Positions 51,610-61,542 of a stretch of DNA of 64,000 nucleotides are shown piece by piece; within the stretch, counting starts at the first letter, position 1, and each line of letters begins with the position of its first letter. The position numbers were made by a program, and so were the translations under genes. Under the pieces are notes generated by a model. That model was not told where the DNA came from. It was given only the letters and a program-made list of their open reading frames with translations, and ran no database searches. This DNA is from Ruminococcus sp. (GTDB lineage: Bacteria; Bacillota; Clostridia; Oscillospirales; Ruminococcaceae): positions 25,875 through 89,874 of the forward strand of contig JAFTQW010000054.1 in the NCBI GenBank assembly GCA_017462565.1, read 5' to 3'.

Positions 51610-53646
51610 ATGACAGATTTCGATAAAGAACTTCTGAAAGACCTTATCCGCCTTGACATTTCTCAGGACGATGTTTCGGAAACACGGAAAATACTTGAAT
51701 CCTGCGGAGACGTTGCGGAAACTCTTGCAAATCCTCTTGTTACTTATGACGAGAAGAAATCGATCATTACAAAGCTTTTTCCCGAAAGCCTGCACAAATT
51801 CATTATGAATACGGTAAAAGGCGGAGCTGTTGAAAGAATCGGCGAGATACTTGATGAATATACCGATTTTCTGCTCGAACAGCAGGGAAGCATAAGAGCT
51901 GTTGTGCGCTATGTGACTCCGCTTACGGAGTCACAGCAGGCAGATCTGCGCAGCTTTATCATGAATAAATTCATGAAAGAGGATGTGGCTATCGAATATC
52001 GTCACGATCCTGATATTATCGGCGGTTTTATCCTTAATGCAGGAGATATCGAATACGATAAGAGCTATCGCACAAGCCTTCGTCTGATGAAGGAAAGTCT
52101 TCACAGCAAGGCTGCGGAGTACACTGAAAATGCCGGAGAAGATAAAATCGTTTCGGGAAGCATGAGCGATATTATTTCCGTTCTCAAAACGGAAGTAAAA
52201 GATTTCGACGTTAAAACCGGAGCTACCGAAACCGGATTTATTACACGTCTCGGCGACGGAATTGCAAGAGTTCAGGGCATGAATTCGGTAATGTACGGCG
52301 AGCTTGTCGAGTTTGAAACAGGCATCCGTGGAATAGTTCAGAGTCTTGAAGAGAAAACTGCCGGAGTCGTTCTTCTCGGGGACGATCACGGTCTTACGGA
52401 AGGCTCTTCTGTTGTAAGAACCGGAAAACGTGCCGGAATCGGCGTAAGCGACGAGCTTCTCGGACGTGTTGTCGACGCTCTTGGTTCGCCTATCGACGGT
52501 CTTGGAGGCATCAGCGCCGAGGACTATTTTCCCATTGAGCGTGAAGCTCCCGGAGTTATCGAGCGTAAATCCGTAACCGTTCCTCTTCAGACAGGAATCC
52601 TTGCGATAGATTCCATGTTCCCTATCGGCAGAGGTCAGAGAGAGCTTATTATCGGCGACAGACAGACCGGAAAAACCTCTATCGCTGTCGATACCATTAT
52701 AAATCAGAAGGGTCAGGACGTTATCTGTATCTATGTTGCCATAGGACAGAAATCGTCGACTGTTGCTCAGGTCGTGAATACGCTGAAAAAGTACGGAGCT
52801 ATGGATTATTCCGTCGTTGTTTCGGCTTCTGCCAGCGATCCTGCGCCTTTTCAGTATATTGCGCCTTATTCGGGAACGGCTATAGCTGAATATTTCATGT
52901 CCAAGGGTAAGGACGTTCTTATAGTATACGACGATCTTTCAAAACACGCCGTTGCATACCGTGCAATGTCGCTGCTTCTTCACAGACCTCCCGGACGTGA
53001 AGCTTACCCCGGAGACGTTTTCTATCTCCATTCAAGACTTCTCGAACGTTCTAGCCGTCTTGATGACGAACACGGCGGCGGTTCTATTACGGCTCTTCCC
53101 GTTATCGAGACTCTTGCCGGCGATATTTCGGCTTATATTCCTACAAATGTTATCTCTATAACGGACGGACAGATATTCCTTGAAAGCGAGCTTTTCAACG
53201 CCGGTTTAAGACCTGCGGTAAACTACGGTCTTTCGGTATCCCGTGTCGGCGGCGCAGCTCAGACAAAGGCAATGAAAAAAGCCGCGGGAAATCTTCGTAT
53301 CGACCTTGCCCAATTCAAGGAAATGGAGATCTTCACTCAGTTTTCTTCCGAGCTGGATCAGGCTACGACAGATATGCTCAATCACGGTCATATGCTGACG
53401 GAACTTCTGAAACAGCCGCTTTATAATCCACGTCCGCATTATGAACAGGTCATCCTGCTTTATGCGGCTCAGCACGGTCTTTTCGACCATATTCCGGTAA
53501 AGGAACTGAAAGAATACTGCTCGGAGCTTATGAATTATATCCGCACGTACGGTCAGGATATAATCGCTGAAATAGAGGAAAATAAGGTTCTGACCGATGA
53601 TCTTGCCGAAAGAATCGAACGCATTGTAACTGCATTCGAGGAATAA
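51610..53646 (+). CDS. atpHA: ATP synthase delta-alpha fusion protein
   Basis: 678 residues in one uninterrupted frame. Residues 1 to about 170 are a complete delta subunit ([38 protein letters not shown]), which normally joins the b stalk to the top of F1. Residues about 185-678 are a complete alpha subunit: [11 protein letters not shown], Walker A GDRQTGKT (349-356, exactly 180 beyond the E. coli position 169), [20 protein letters not shown] and the Arg finger in GLSVSRVGG. The linker is about 15 polar residues. An ATG at codon 185 (52162) lacks a convincing Shine-Dalgarno. atpH and atpA are normally separate genes, so three delta domains per F1 would be expected. Confidence 0.93.
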   Translation: MTDFDKELLKDLIRLDISQDDVSETRKILESCGDVAETLANPLVTYDEKKSIITKLFPESLHKFIMNTVKGGAVERIGEILDEYTDFLLEQQGSIRAVVRYVTPLTESQQADLRSFIMNKFMKEDVAIEYRHDPDIIGGFILNAGDIEYDKSYRTSLRLMKESLHSKAAEYTENAGEDKIVSGSMSDIISVLKTEVKDFDVKTGATETGFITRLGDGIARVQGMNSVMYGELVEFETGIRGIVQSLEEKTAGVVLLGDDHGLTEGSSVVRTGKRAGIGVSDELLGRVVDALGSPIDGLGGISAEDYFPIEREAPGVIERKSVTVPLQTGILAIDSMFPIGRGQRELIIGDRQTGKTSIAVDTIINQKGQDVICIYVAIGQKSSTVAQVVNTLKKYGAMDYSVVVSASASDPAPFQYIAPYSGTAIAEYFMSKGKDVLIVYDDLSKHAVAYRAMSLLLHRPPGREAYPGDVFYLHSRLLERSSRLDDEHGGGSITALPVIETLAGDISAYIPTNVISITDGQIFLESELFNAGLRPAVNYGLSVSRVGGAAQTKAMKKAAGNLRIDLAQFKEMEIFTQFSSELDQATTDMLNHGHMLTELLKQPLYNPRPHYEQVILLYAAQHGLFDHIPVKELKEYCSELMNYIRTYGQDIIAEIEENKVLTDDLAERIERIVTAFEE

Positions 53647-53659
53647 GAGGTGAATTTTT

Positions 53660-54568
53660 ATGCCGAATATGAGAGAAATCCGTGAGCGTATTGCGAGTAT
53701 TCAGCAGATCCTGAAAATCACGAACGCCATGTATCTTATGTCCTCATCCAAGCTGAAAAAAGCCCGAAAGGCTCTCGATTCGACCGAGCCGTATTTCTAT
53801 AAGCTTCAGGAAACCATAAACAGCGTTCTTGAGCATACTCCCCACACACGCCAGACGTATTTCGACAGACGTGACGATATTCCCGTTGAAAAGCGAAAAA
53901 AAGGATATATCGTCATTACGGCTGATAAAGGGCTTTGCGGAAGCTATAACCACAATGTTCTTAAATTCACGGAACAGGAGCTTGAAAAAGCCCCAGATCT
54001 GTCAAACTGCTATCTGTTCGTCCTCGGACAGGTCGGCAGACAGTATTTCACAAAGCGTATCAATAATAGTCAGAAAGCTTTCGTTGACGGAGAATTTCTC
54101 TATACTACGCAGAATCCTACCGTATACAGGGCAATGGAAATAGCTCAGCTCGTTCTCGGAAAGTTCGAGAAGAAAGAGCTTGACGAGGTTTATCTTATCT
54201 ACACCGATATGGTAAATTCCAGCGTTCAGGAGAATAAAATGGTTCAGCTTCTTCCTTTCAGCCGCAGGCATTTCGGAAAATCAGCCGACGGAACAATGAA
54301 AAAGCTCCCGAAAGCTTCGTTTATTCCGTCTCCGGAAGAGGTTATGGCTGACCTTATCCCGAACTATGCAAAGGGAATTATCTACGGCGCAATGGTCGAG
54401 TCGTTCTGCTGTGAACAGCAATCGAGAATGACCGCTATGGATGCCGCTACAACAAGCGCAAAGGACATGATAAAGGAGTTGTCGCTGCTCTATAACCGTG
54501 CAAGACAGGCGGCAATAACGCAGGAAATAACCGAAGTAGTAAGCGGCGCAGGAAGTCTTGAAGAATAG
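53660..54568 (+). CDS. atpG: F-type ATP synthase subunit gamma
   Basis: A 302-residue central-shaft subunit. The N-terminal helix has REIRERIASIQQILKITNAM then YLMSSSKLKKAR, the Rossmann-like middle has IVITADKGLCGSYNHNV, and the C-terminal helix has ESFCCEQQSRMTAMDAATTS and RARQAAITQEITEVVSGA. These are the parts that rotate inside alpha3beta3. AGAGGTGAATTTTT precedes the ATG, 13 nt after the fusion gene. A mosaic repeat begins at its stop codon. Confidence 0.96.
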   Translation: MPNMREIRERIASIQQILKITNAMYLMSSSKLKKARKALDSTEPYFYKLQETINSVLEHTPHTRQTYFDRRDDIPVEKRKKGYIVITADKGLCGSYNHNVLKFTEQELEKAPDLSNCYLFVLGQVGRQYFTKRINNSQKAFVDGEFLYTTQNPTVYRAMEIAQLVLGKFEKKELDEVYLIYTDMVNSSVQENKMVQLLPFSRRHFGKSADGTMKKLPKASFIPSPEEVMADLIPNYAKGIIYGAMVESFCCEQQSRMTAMDAATTSAKDMIKELSLLYNRARQAAITQEITEVVSGAGSLEE

Positions 54569-54785
54569 CAGCGTGACACTGCATTGCTCGTGGGTTACTC
54601 ATAATAATAGGTTTCCAAGCAGCGTGACGCTGCATCCAATCACGAAGTTACTTCCGATAAAAGATATAGGAACACATCGCTCGTGGTTTACTATAATTAT
54701 AGGTTTCCAAAGGGGATGTACTCCCCTTTGGTCAGGTCAAGGGCAGACAGCCCTTGTGGGGTATCGGGGCAAAGCCCCGTAAATT
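54568..54785. repeat. Interspersed palindromic mosaic repeat, locus 15 (between atpG and atpD)
   Basis: Inverted-orientation units: GCAGCGTGACGCTGC followed by AATCACGAAGTTACTTCCGAT and CACATCGCTCGTGG. Then come GGTTTCCAAAGGGGATGTA with CCCCTTTGG, AAGGGCAGACAGCCCTT and GGGGCAAAGCCCC. The array starts at the last base of the atpG stop codon and ends about 40 nt before atpD. Confidence 0.87.
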
Positions 54786-54824
54786 AAAACAAAAACATCT
54801 CCGGAAAGGAGCATTAAATCATAA

Positions 54825-56219
<1,395 letters not shown>

Positions 56220-56233
56220 CGGAGGGCTATTGT

Positions 56234-56644
56234 ATGGCTAAAACCTTTCACCTTGAAATAATCGCTACAGACCGCATCTTCTTTCAGGGAGAATGCGAGC
56301 ATCTCGTTATAAGGGCTATCGACGGTCTTATCGGAATCATGGCAGGTCATGAACCGCTGGTAACTTCTCTGCCGACAGGCGAAATGAAGTACATGGTTGA
56401 CGGCGAATGGCATTATGCCGCTATTTCCGGCGGATTTATACAGGTTATGCCGGATTCGGCTGTTATTCTTGCGGATTCATGCGAGCTTCCGGAAGAGATC
56501 GACATAAAACGTGCCGAGGAAGCAAAAGAGCGTGCCGCCGAAATGCTCCGTCAGAAACAGAGCATAAAGGAGTATTACCAGACTCAGGCTGCCCTGAACC
56601 GTGCTATAAACCGACTTAAAATTTCTCAGAAGCATTTCAAGTGA
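56234..56644 (+). CDS. atpC: F-type ATP synthase subunit epsilon
   Basis: 136 residues: an N-terminal beta sandwich (FHLEIIATDRIFFQGECEHL; GLIGIMAGHEPLVTSLPTGE) and a C-terminal helical hairpin (about 88-136; EEIDIKRAEEAKERAAEMLR, RAINRLKISQKHFK) that can inhibit rotation. It is the last gene of the operon, 14 nt after atpD, with GGAGGGCTATTGT before the ATG. A strong hairpin terminator follows. Confidence 0.95.
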   Translation: MAKTFHLEIIATDRIFFQGECEHLVIRAIDGLIGIMAGHEPLVTSLPTGEMKYMVDGEWHYAAISGGFIQVMPDSAVILADSCELPEEIDIKRAEEAKERAAEMLRQKQSIKEYYQTQAALNRAINRLKISQKHFK

Positions 56645-56721
56645 AGCACCGCACAAAGTCCGCTTGATAATGAAATAAAAAGTTCTAAAATTACAGCATG
56701 GTCAAAATAATATTTCAATAA

Positions 56722-56790
56722 TAAAGCCATAGCACTTCCAATCGTAAAAATGAAAGTGCTATGGCTTGAATTTTTTATGAGCGCCGCAAA
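56722..56790. terminator. Terminator of the atp operon, also repeat family 5 copy B
   Basis: AAGCCATAGCACTT pairs with AAGTGCTATGGCTT across a 17-nt loop and is followed by GAATTTTTTATG. The stem and the adjoining ATGAGCGCC repeat, in reverse orientation, the element behind carB (11960-12045). The gap also holds a GCACCGCACAAAG scrap (56648-56660) that matches an end of repeat family 4. Confidence 0.75.
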
Positions 56791-56795
56791 ACGCA

Positions 56796-56942
56796 GCAGT
56801 TTCATAGGATAATTTGCACGTTTTTTCGGCGGATTTTGCCGCTTACTGCGTCAAAAAATCAGTATCTCAGCGGATTTTTTCCTTGTAATCGGCAAAATTA
56901 CGCTCGAAAAATCCGCACATATTTCCTACAAATACAGGTTCT
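56796..56942. repeat. Imperfect palindromic element, family 3 copy B
   Basis: Shares TTCATAGGATAATTTGCACG, TTTTTTCGGC, TTACTGCGT and GGCAAAATTACGCTCGAAAA with copy A at 29778-29940 and folds into a similar long hairpin. Its outer ends are more degraded. It sits between the atp terminator and the 3' end of the xylanase gene. Confidence 0.6.
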
Positions 56943-56947
56943 TATAA

Positions 56948-58879
56948 TTAATCAGTGATAGCGTCATTGATTGGGAGAGAATCAACAATTTCAAGTTTAA
57001 GCATCTGGATAGCAAGAGCGTCCTGATTTGTTACGCCGTCGCCGACATTAGCGCAGTCGGCATTCTGCAAACCTTCTTCAGTAATATGTGTAGGATCAGA
57101 ACCTTCCAGACCATACTTATCGGGGTTGGAAAGCGACTGCATGATAAGAACGGCGTCGGACATATCTACCTCCCCGTCACAGTTTGTGTCGCCGTATTCT
57201 ACTGTCGGAACAGGAGGAGTTACCGATTCTCTGCCTTCTACGATAGAATAGAAAGCAGGCTTTGCCTTATAATCAGCATCGAAAAGAAGCGGCTGCTGTT
57301 TAGCTCTCCAGCTCTGGTCGTCAGTTACACCCCAGACAATGAGCGCTGAAATGCTGTCCTTGTATTCGTAGATGGCGTCCACGATACCTTTATAGTATTC
57401 AGCCTGAACATCGAGGTACTGATCGCCGGAATTTTCCGGAATAGTAGCGTCAAGCTCTGTTATCTGGATATCAAGACCAAGCTCGGAATATGTCTGAAGA
57501 GCTTTTTTGTAAGCGCTTACAGACGGGAAAGCGGCGTCAAGGCTCTGTCTTACATCGAGGTGAGACTGCATACCGATACCGTCGATAAGACCTTTTTCCT
57601 TCAATTCCGTTGCCATATTGACAATAGCGTTCATTTTGCCGGACATATACTCGTTATAATCGTTATAGTAAAGCTTACAGCCCTTTGGAGCATATTTTCT
57701 TGCATAGGTGAATGCAGGCTCAATAAAGGAGTTATCGCCGAAAATCTGTACCCATGCCGACTTTGCAGAGCCGCTGCTGCCTTGTTCGCCGGGCTGACGG
57801 GGATTACCGTCTTCCATCCATGCTTCGTTTACAACGTCGCAGGCATAGAAGTCGATATCCGGATAAAGCTCGGTAAGAACCTCGAAATAATTCTTTATAT
57901 AGTTCTCCATACGCTGGAGCATTTTTTCTTTTGAGACCCATTCGCCGTCGGAAGCATAATTCTCTTTAAAGAACCAGTCCGGCGTCTGACTGTGCCATAC
58001 AAGAGTATGAACACGAACAGGGATATTATTTTTCTGGCAGTAGTTGAGGAAAGGCTTTGCAGCGGAGAATGAAACCTGCGGATTTGTATCGTCGCCTGTT
58101 TCTTCCGCATAAGCAACGCAGGCGTCATGATTAAGAACAGAGTCCGGCTTCATTTCATTTCCGGCAGTAAGGCTTCCGCTGAAATGCTTTTCAACAAGCT
58201 TCATAAAAGGCTTAGAACTGAGGTTTGACGGAGTTATAGCAGTTCCGACCTTGAAATCGTTCGCAAAAACGTCTTTAAGCGAAACTATGTCGTTTTCTAT
58301 ATCCACGTTTGGAACCTCAACAATGCTGAAATCGTCGATAAGGATATCGTCCGTTCCGCCCTCAAAGTAAACGTAAACTCCTGTCATTTCATCAGTAAAG
58401 CTCACTTTAAGGTTTTCAATTGTCTGCCAGCCGTTGCCGTTGAGTGTTACAAGATTCTGGTATGTTTCCTTGCCGTCGCTTGTATACTGGAAACTGAGCA
58501 TAGAGTTTGTATAATACTTTCCCTTGACCTTTGCGCTGATATAGTATTCGGTATATGGTTTGCATATGGTATCAAGACGGAATGACGGTCCATTCCAGCT
58601 GCTGGAACGTCCGCTTGCAAGAAGCGAAGTCGAGCCGCTTACAGCGTCCTCTGTTGTTGTTGAAATAACAGTCGTATCCCTGTCGCCTCTGTTGGCAAAA
58701 GCTGAAACGTCGCCGTCCTCGAAGTCCGAAGAATAAACAACGTTTCCCGAATCCGCCTTTTGAGCTGACGATACAGAAACATCTGTCGGAACAACTGCAT
58801 ATGCGGCTGCCGGAAATGCCGAGCACATCATAGAAGCGCACATAGCGGCTGCAATAAATTTACTGAACTTTTTTTTCAT
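56948..58879 (-). CDS. Secreted GH10 endo-1,4-beta-xylanase with N-terminal CBM and C-terminal dockerin
   Basis: 643 residues. A signal peptide (about 1-28, cleavage near AAAYA) is followed by a CBM22-like beta domain (about 45-190; VVYSSDFEDGDVSAFANRGD... DDILIDDFSI) and the GH10 barrel (about 205-545) with DVVNEAW (acid/base Glu352) and ITELDA (nucleophile Glu475). A type I dockerin follows (about 563-640), with calcium loops DTNCDGEVDMSD and NVGDGVTNQDAL. It cleaves xylan backbones and would dock to a cohesin scaffold on the cell surface. No scaffoldin is in the window. It has its own promoter and is monocistronic. Confidence 0.94.
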   Translation of the reverse strand: MKKKFSKFIAAAMCASMMCSAFPAAAYAVVPTDVSVSSAQKADSGNVVYSSDFEDGDVSAFANRGDRDTTVISTTTEDAVSGSTSLLASGRSSSWNGPSFRLDTICKPYTEYYISAKVKGKYYTNSMLSFQYTSDGKETYQNLVTLNGNGWQTIENLKVSFTDEMTGVYVYFEGGTDDILIDDFSIVEVPNVDIENDIVSLKDVFANDFKVGTAITPSNLSSKPFMKLVEKHFSGSLTAGNEMKPDSVLNHDACVAYAEETGDDTNPQVSFSAAKPFLNYCQKNNIPVRVHTLVWHSQTPDWFFKENYASDGEWVSKEKMLQRMENYIKNYFEVLTELYPDIDFYACDVVNEAWMEDGNPRQPGEQGSSGSAKSAWVQIFGDNSFIEPAFTYARKYAPKGCKLYYNDYNEYMSGKMNAIVNMATELKEKGLIDGIGMQSHLDVRQSLDAAFPSVSAYKKALQTYSELGLDIQITELDATIPENSGDQYLDVQAEYYKGIVDAIYEYKDSISALIVWGVTDDQSWRAKQQPLLFDADYKAKPAFYSIVEGRESVTPPVPTVEYGDTNCDGEVDMSDAVLIMQSLSNPDKYGLEGSDPTHITEEGLQNADCANVGDGVTNQDALAIQMLKLEIVDSLPINDAITD

Positions 58880-58936
58880 AATAAAATCCTCCTGAAAAAT
58901 GCATTGTACGAGGGAACAATAATCTATAACAGTTTT

Positions 58937-58965
58937 ATTTTAACATATTATTCAAACATTGTCAA
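58937..58965 (-). promoter_or_regulatory. Xylanase gene promoter
   Basis: Minus-strand TTGACA (58960-58965), 17-nt spacer, TAAAAT (58937-58942), about 58 nt before the start codon; AGGAGGATT is the ribosome site. Confidence 0.7.
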
Positions 58966-59044
58966 CAGAAATTTGTTATAAAATCCGGACAACAGCATTT
59001 ACTTTTTCTGTTAGTTATTAATGGGAAAATGCTGTTTCTCGTAC

Positions 59045-59260
59045 AATGACAGCAAATTAAGTGGGGACTCTGTCCCCGTACCCCTGCCAAAGGGTTATTC
59101 AACCCTTTGGAAACCCAGTATTAATTATTTCAAATACCAATGGTATTTGAAATAATTATGGCTGTCGCCAATGATTTAATACTATTTAACAGAAGTTCAA
59201 GGTACAAAATCTCCTAAGCTGCTGGTATTGTATGGGGGACAGCGTCCCCCTTAGCAATTA
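59045..59260. repeat. Interspersed palindromic mosaic repeat, locus 16
   Basis: GGGGACTCTGTCCCC, CCAAAGGGTTATTCAACCCTTTGG, AAACCC, the inverted pair ATTATTTCAAATACC/GGTATTTGAAATAAT, then the TTCAAGGTACAAAATCTC segment and GGGGGACAGCGTCCCCC. It is the mirror-image arrangement of locus 14. Confidence 0.86.
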
Positions 59261-59288
59261 ACAAAAAAGTAAATGCCGTTGCCCTCAC

Positions 59289-59317
59289 TTGACTTTAAAC
59301 CTGATATAATGTATAAT
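59289..59317 (+). promoter_or_regulatory. PP2C gene promoter
   Basis: TTGACT (59289-59294), 17-nt spacer, TATAAT (59312-59317), 78 nt before the TTG start. Confidence 0.7.
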
Positions 59318-59395
59318 AAATGTGAATATACTTGAACATAACGGCGGTGTTTTTAGTTTCAACTATATTGAAGCATAAACGGAGGGGGAAAAATT

Positions 59396-60163
59396 TTGGA
59401 ATATATCGCAGCCGCCGATACTGATATCGGCATTTCAAAAAAAATAAATCAGGACAGTATCTGTGTCAAAAGCGCCAGAACAAGTCAGGGAAGAGCAGCT
59501 CTTATCATGATATGCGACGGCATGGGCGGACTTTCAAAGGGCGAACTCGCAAGCGCAAGCGTTATACGAAGCTTTGCCCAATGGTTCGATAACGAGCTTC
59601 CTTACGAGCTTGACTGCTGGAACTGGGAGGATGCCGGCAAAAACGCTGCAAACCGCCTTCAGAAGCTGAATCAGCAGCTTATAGACTACGGCAGCCGTAC
59701 CGGCTTCCAGATGGGTACTACCGCCACGGGAATCCTTGCCGTAAACTCGCAGATGATGACATTTCATGTGGGGGACAGCCGCATTTATAAGCTCTCCTAC
59801 CGTATCAAACAGCTTACAGAGGATCACACGTTTGTGAATCGTGAAATAAAAGCCGGACGCATGACTCCTCAGCAGGCAATGCTCGATCCGAGAAGAAACG
59901 CGCTTACTCAGTGTATAGGAGTGACAGGAAGCGTTTCTCCGGATATCAGGTTCGGCTCGATCGAAAACGGAGCGAATTATTTGATCTGCTCCGACGGATT
60001 CAGACACGTTATAAACGAACAGGAAATACTGCACGTCCTTTCTCCCGAACGTATTACGACCAAAAGTTCTATGCAGGCTAAAATCAGAGAGCTTATCGAA
60101 ACTGTCAAGGCAAGAAACGAGCGTGATAATATTTCCGCAGCAATGTTCAGAGCGGAATTTTAA
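59396..60163 (+). CDS. PP2C-family Ser/Thr protein phosphatase
   Basis: 255 residues with the PP2C metal motifs in order: TDIGISKKINQDS (about 9), CDGMGG (about 40), TTATGILAV, VGDSRIY (about 124), SDGFRHVI (about 199) and ERDNISA near the end. It removes phosphate from Ser/Thr residues, usually opposing a PASTA-type or FHA-linked kinase. No kinase gene is in the window. The start is TTG at 59396, 8 nt after GGAGGGGG. The small membrane protein gene follows 12 nt later, probably on the same transcript. Confidence 0.9.
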   Translation: MEYIAAADTDIGISKKINQDSICVKSARTSQGRAALIMICDGMGGLSKGELASASVIRSFAQWFDNELPYELDCWNWEDAGKNAANRLQKLNQQLIDYGSRTGFQMGTTATGILAVNSQMMTFHVGDSRIYKLSYRIKQLTEDHTFVNREIKAGRMTPQQAMLDPRRNALTQCIGVTGSVSPDIRFGSIENGANYLICSDGFRHVINEQEILHVLSPERITTKSSMQAKIRELIETVKARNERDNISAAMFRAEF

Positions 60164-60175
60164 GGAGCATCAGCG

Positions 60176-60463
60176 ATGACCAGAGAAGAATTAATGGTAA
60201 TTGCCGCAGCAGCGGCGGTCTTTATAGTAATAAATATTATTATGTGGACTATTATAGCAAAAATTGAAAAAAGGAAAAAAACTAAAGAACAGACGTCCTC
60301 TGCCGTGAAAACAGCAGAACCCAAAGCTCCGACAGCAGCTTTAACAGAGCAGAAGCCGGTTAAAACAACCGCAGAAAGGTCGGTGCAGATCTCAAGAGAG
60401 CCGCGAAGCGATTTCGTTCTTATAGACGATATTGTTATAATTCATACGGATGAATTTATCTGA
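60176..60463 (+). CDS. Small membrane-anchored protein, unknown function
   Basis: A 95-residue protein: one N-terminal transmembrane helix (about 7-30; VIAAAAAVFIVINIIMWTII), a basic stop-transfer segment (KIEKRKKTKE), a low-complexity Ala/Thr/Lys/Pro stretch and a short C-terminal hydrophobic end (SDFVLIDDIVIIHTDEFI). AAGGAGCATCAGCG precedes the ATG. Its coupling to the PP2C gene suggests it may be a partner or substrate at the membrane, but no known domain supports this. Confidence 0.6.
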   Translation: MTREELMVIAAAAAVFIVINIIMWTIIAKIEKRKKTKEQTSSAVKTAEPKAPTAALTEQKPVKTTAERSVQISREPRSDFVLIDDIVIIHTDEFI

Positions 60464-60539
60464 AAATGAGAATGTATAATCTTTTGTATGTTGTGATATT
60501 TATTCAACAATCAATCGGAATTTACTGTAGCTTTTTGTG

Positions 60540-60790
60540 TAGCCTATTGAGGGAAACCCTTTTGAAAAAGGGGTCCTCTAACCGAGGCGTGTCCCCTCTG
60601 TCCCTTCGGGACATCTCCCCACACTGTGGGGAGTCACCCTCAAACTCCCTTCCTGAAACTTTCAATATTAATTTCTATGATAGGCATATTTATGCCTATC
60701 ATAGAAATTTAAAACTAAAAGTCTTTGGAAAGGGGTCTGGGGAAGAACCTTTCCTCAGAAAGGTTTTCCCCAGAAGGGTTACACAGAAAG
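60540..60790. repeat. Interspersed palindromic mosaic repeat, locus 17 (variant)
   Basis: A variant composite: AGGGAAACCCTTTTGAAAAAGG, CTCTGTCCCTTCGGGACATC, the CTCCCCACACTGTGGGGAG palindrome, the inverted pair AATTTCTATGATAGGCATA/TATGCCTATCATAGAAATT, then CTTTGGAAAGGGGTCTGGGG and AACCTTTCCTCAGAAAGGTT. The core module spelling differs from the CCAAAGGG type. Confidence 0.75.
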
Positions 60791-60828
60791 CTGTAATAAA
60801 TTCCAATTTGTCCATGAAATCATAAAGA

Positions 60829-60866
60829 GCCTGAGAAGAAAATAAATCTTCTCAGGCTTTACTTTT
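60829..60866. terminator. Terminator downstream of pssA
   Basis: AAAGAGCCTGAGAAGA pairs with TCTTCTCAGGCTTT around a short A/T loop. With an A run on one side and a T-rich tail on the other it suits both the pssA transcript and rightward RNA from the PP2C region. Confidence 0.82.
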
Positions 60867-60879
60867 TATGAATGCACGG

Positions 60880-61524
60880 TTATTTAATTTTCGTTTTATA
60901 AAGCATCCAGATCATTTCGACAGCTCCTATCCCGATAAAGCAGAGCATCGTTTTCATACCGGGCTTTTTTACTTTAAATCTCGTAATAAACGCCAATGCG
61001 ATAAGAATAAGCGCAGCGCCGTAAACTATCGGGAAATAATCCGAACCGATATCACGGTGAAAACTGTAGATAACAGGCAGTATCAGCGCAACGCTTGTAA
61101 CCGGAAGTCCTTCATAAACCTTTCTTGTATCGTCGGTTTTCGTTTGTCTTTCCTCTTCGGCAACATTGAAATACGCAAGCCGTATAACTGCACAAAGCGG
61201 AAAGAACACCAGAATCGGAATATCCGCCCAGCATTTCATGCCGACAGAATATCCGATGACCGACGGCAGAACTCCGAAACAGACTGCGTCGCATAGGGAA
61301 TCTATCTGTATTCCGAATTTTTTCTCGCATTCAGTGCGGTTTTTCTTCGTTCTTGCAACTTTTCCGTCGAACATATCGCAAAGACCGGAAATCATAAGAC
61401 AGATTATAGCGTATTCGGGATTAGGCGAAGAGCCGTTTATTCCAAGAGCCAGAAAAACTCCGGCAACCGACGAAATAAGGCTCATGTATGTAAGAATAAC
61501 CGTATAGTTATAGAAACCAATCAT
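60880..61524 (-). CDS. pssA: CDP-diacylglycerol--serine O-phosphatidyltransferase
   Basis: A 214-residue integral membrane enzyme joining serine to CDP-diacylglycerol to make phosphatidylserine. The CDP-alcohol phosphotransferase motif reads CDMFDGKVAR, then GIQIDSLCDAV, giving the four metal-binding Asp residues. About six to seven membrane helices follow. Specificity for serine is inferred from family resemblance (GLPVTSVALILP is typical of PssA). It starts 18 nt after the ppk stop on the same strand and so is probably the second gene of a ppk-pssA unit. Confidence 0.85.
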   Translation of the reverse strand: MIGFYNYTVILTYMSLISSVAGVFLALGINGSSPNPEYAIICLMISGLCDMFDGKVARTKKNRTECEKKFGIQIDSLCDAVCFGVLPSVIGYSVGMKCWADIPILVFFPLCAVIRLAYFNVAEEERQTKTDDTRKVYEGLPVTSVALILPVIYSFHRDIGSDYFPIVYGAALILIALAFITRFKVKKPGMKTMLCFIGIGAVEMIWMLYKTKIK

Positions 61525-61542
61525 TTTTTTAAGTCCTTAATA

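Noticed and set aside
52162-53646. Separate atpA starting at the internal ATG of the fusion
   Set aside because: The frame is continuous from the delta part, and the ATG has only GGGAAG one base before it rather than a spaced Shine-Dalgarno. It is kept as a possible minor start but not annotated as a gene.
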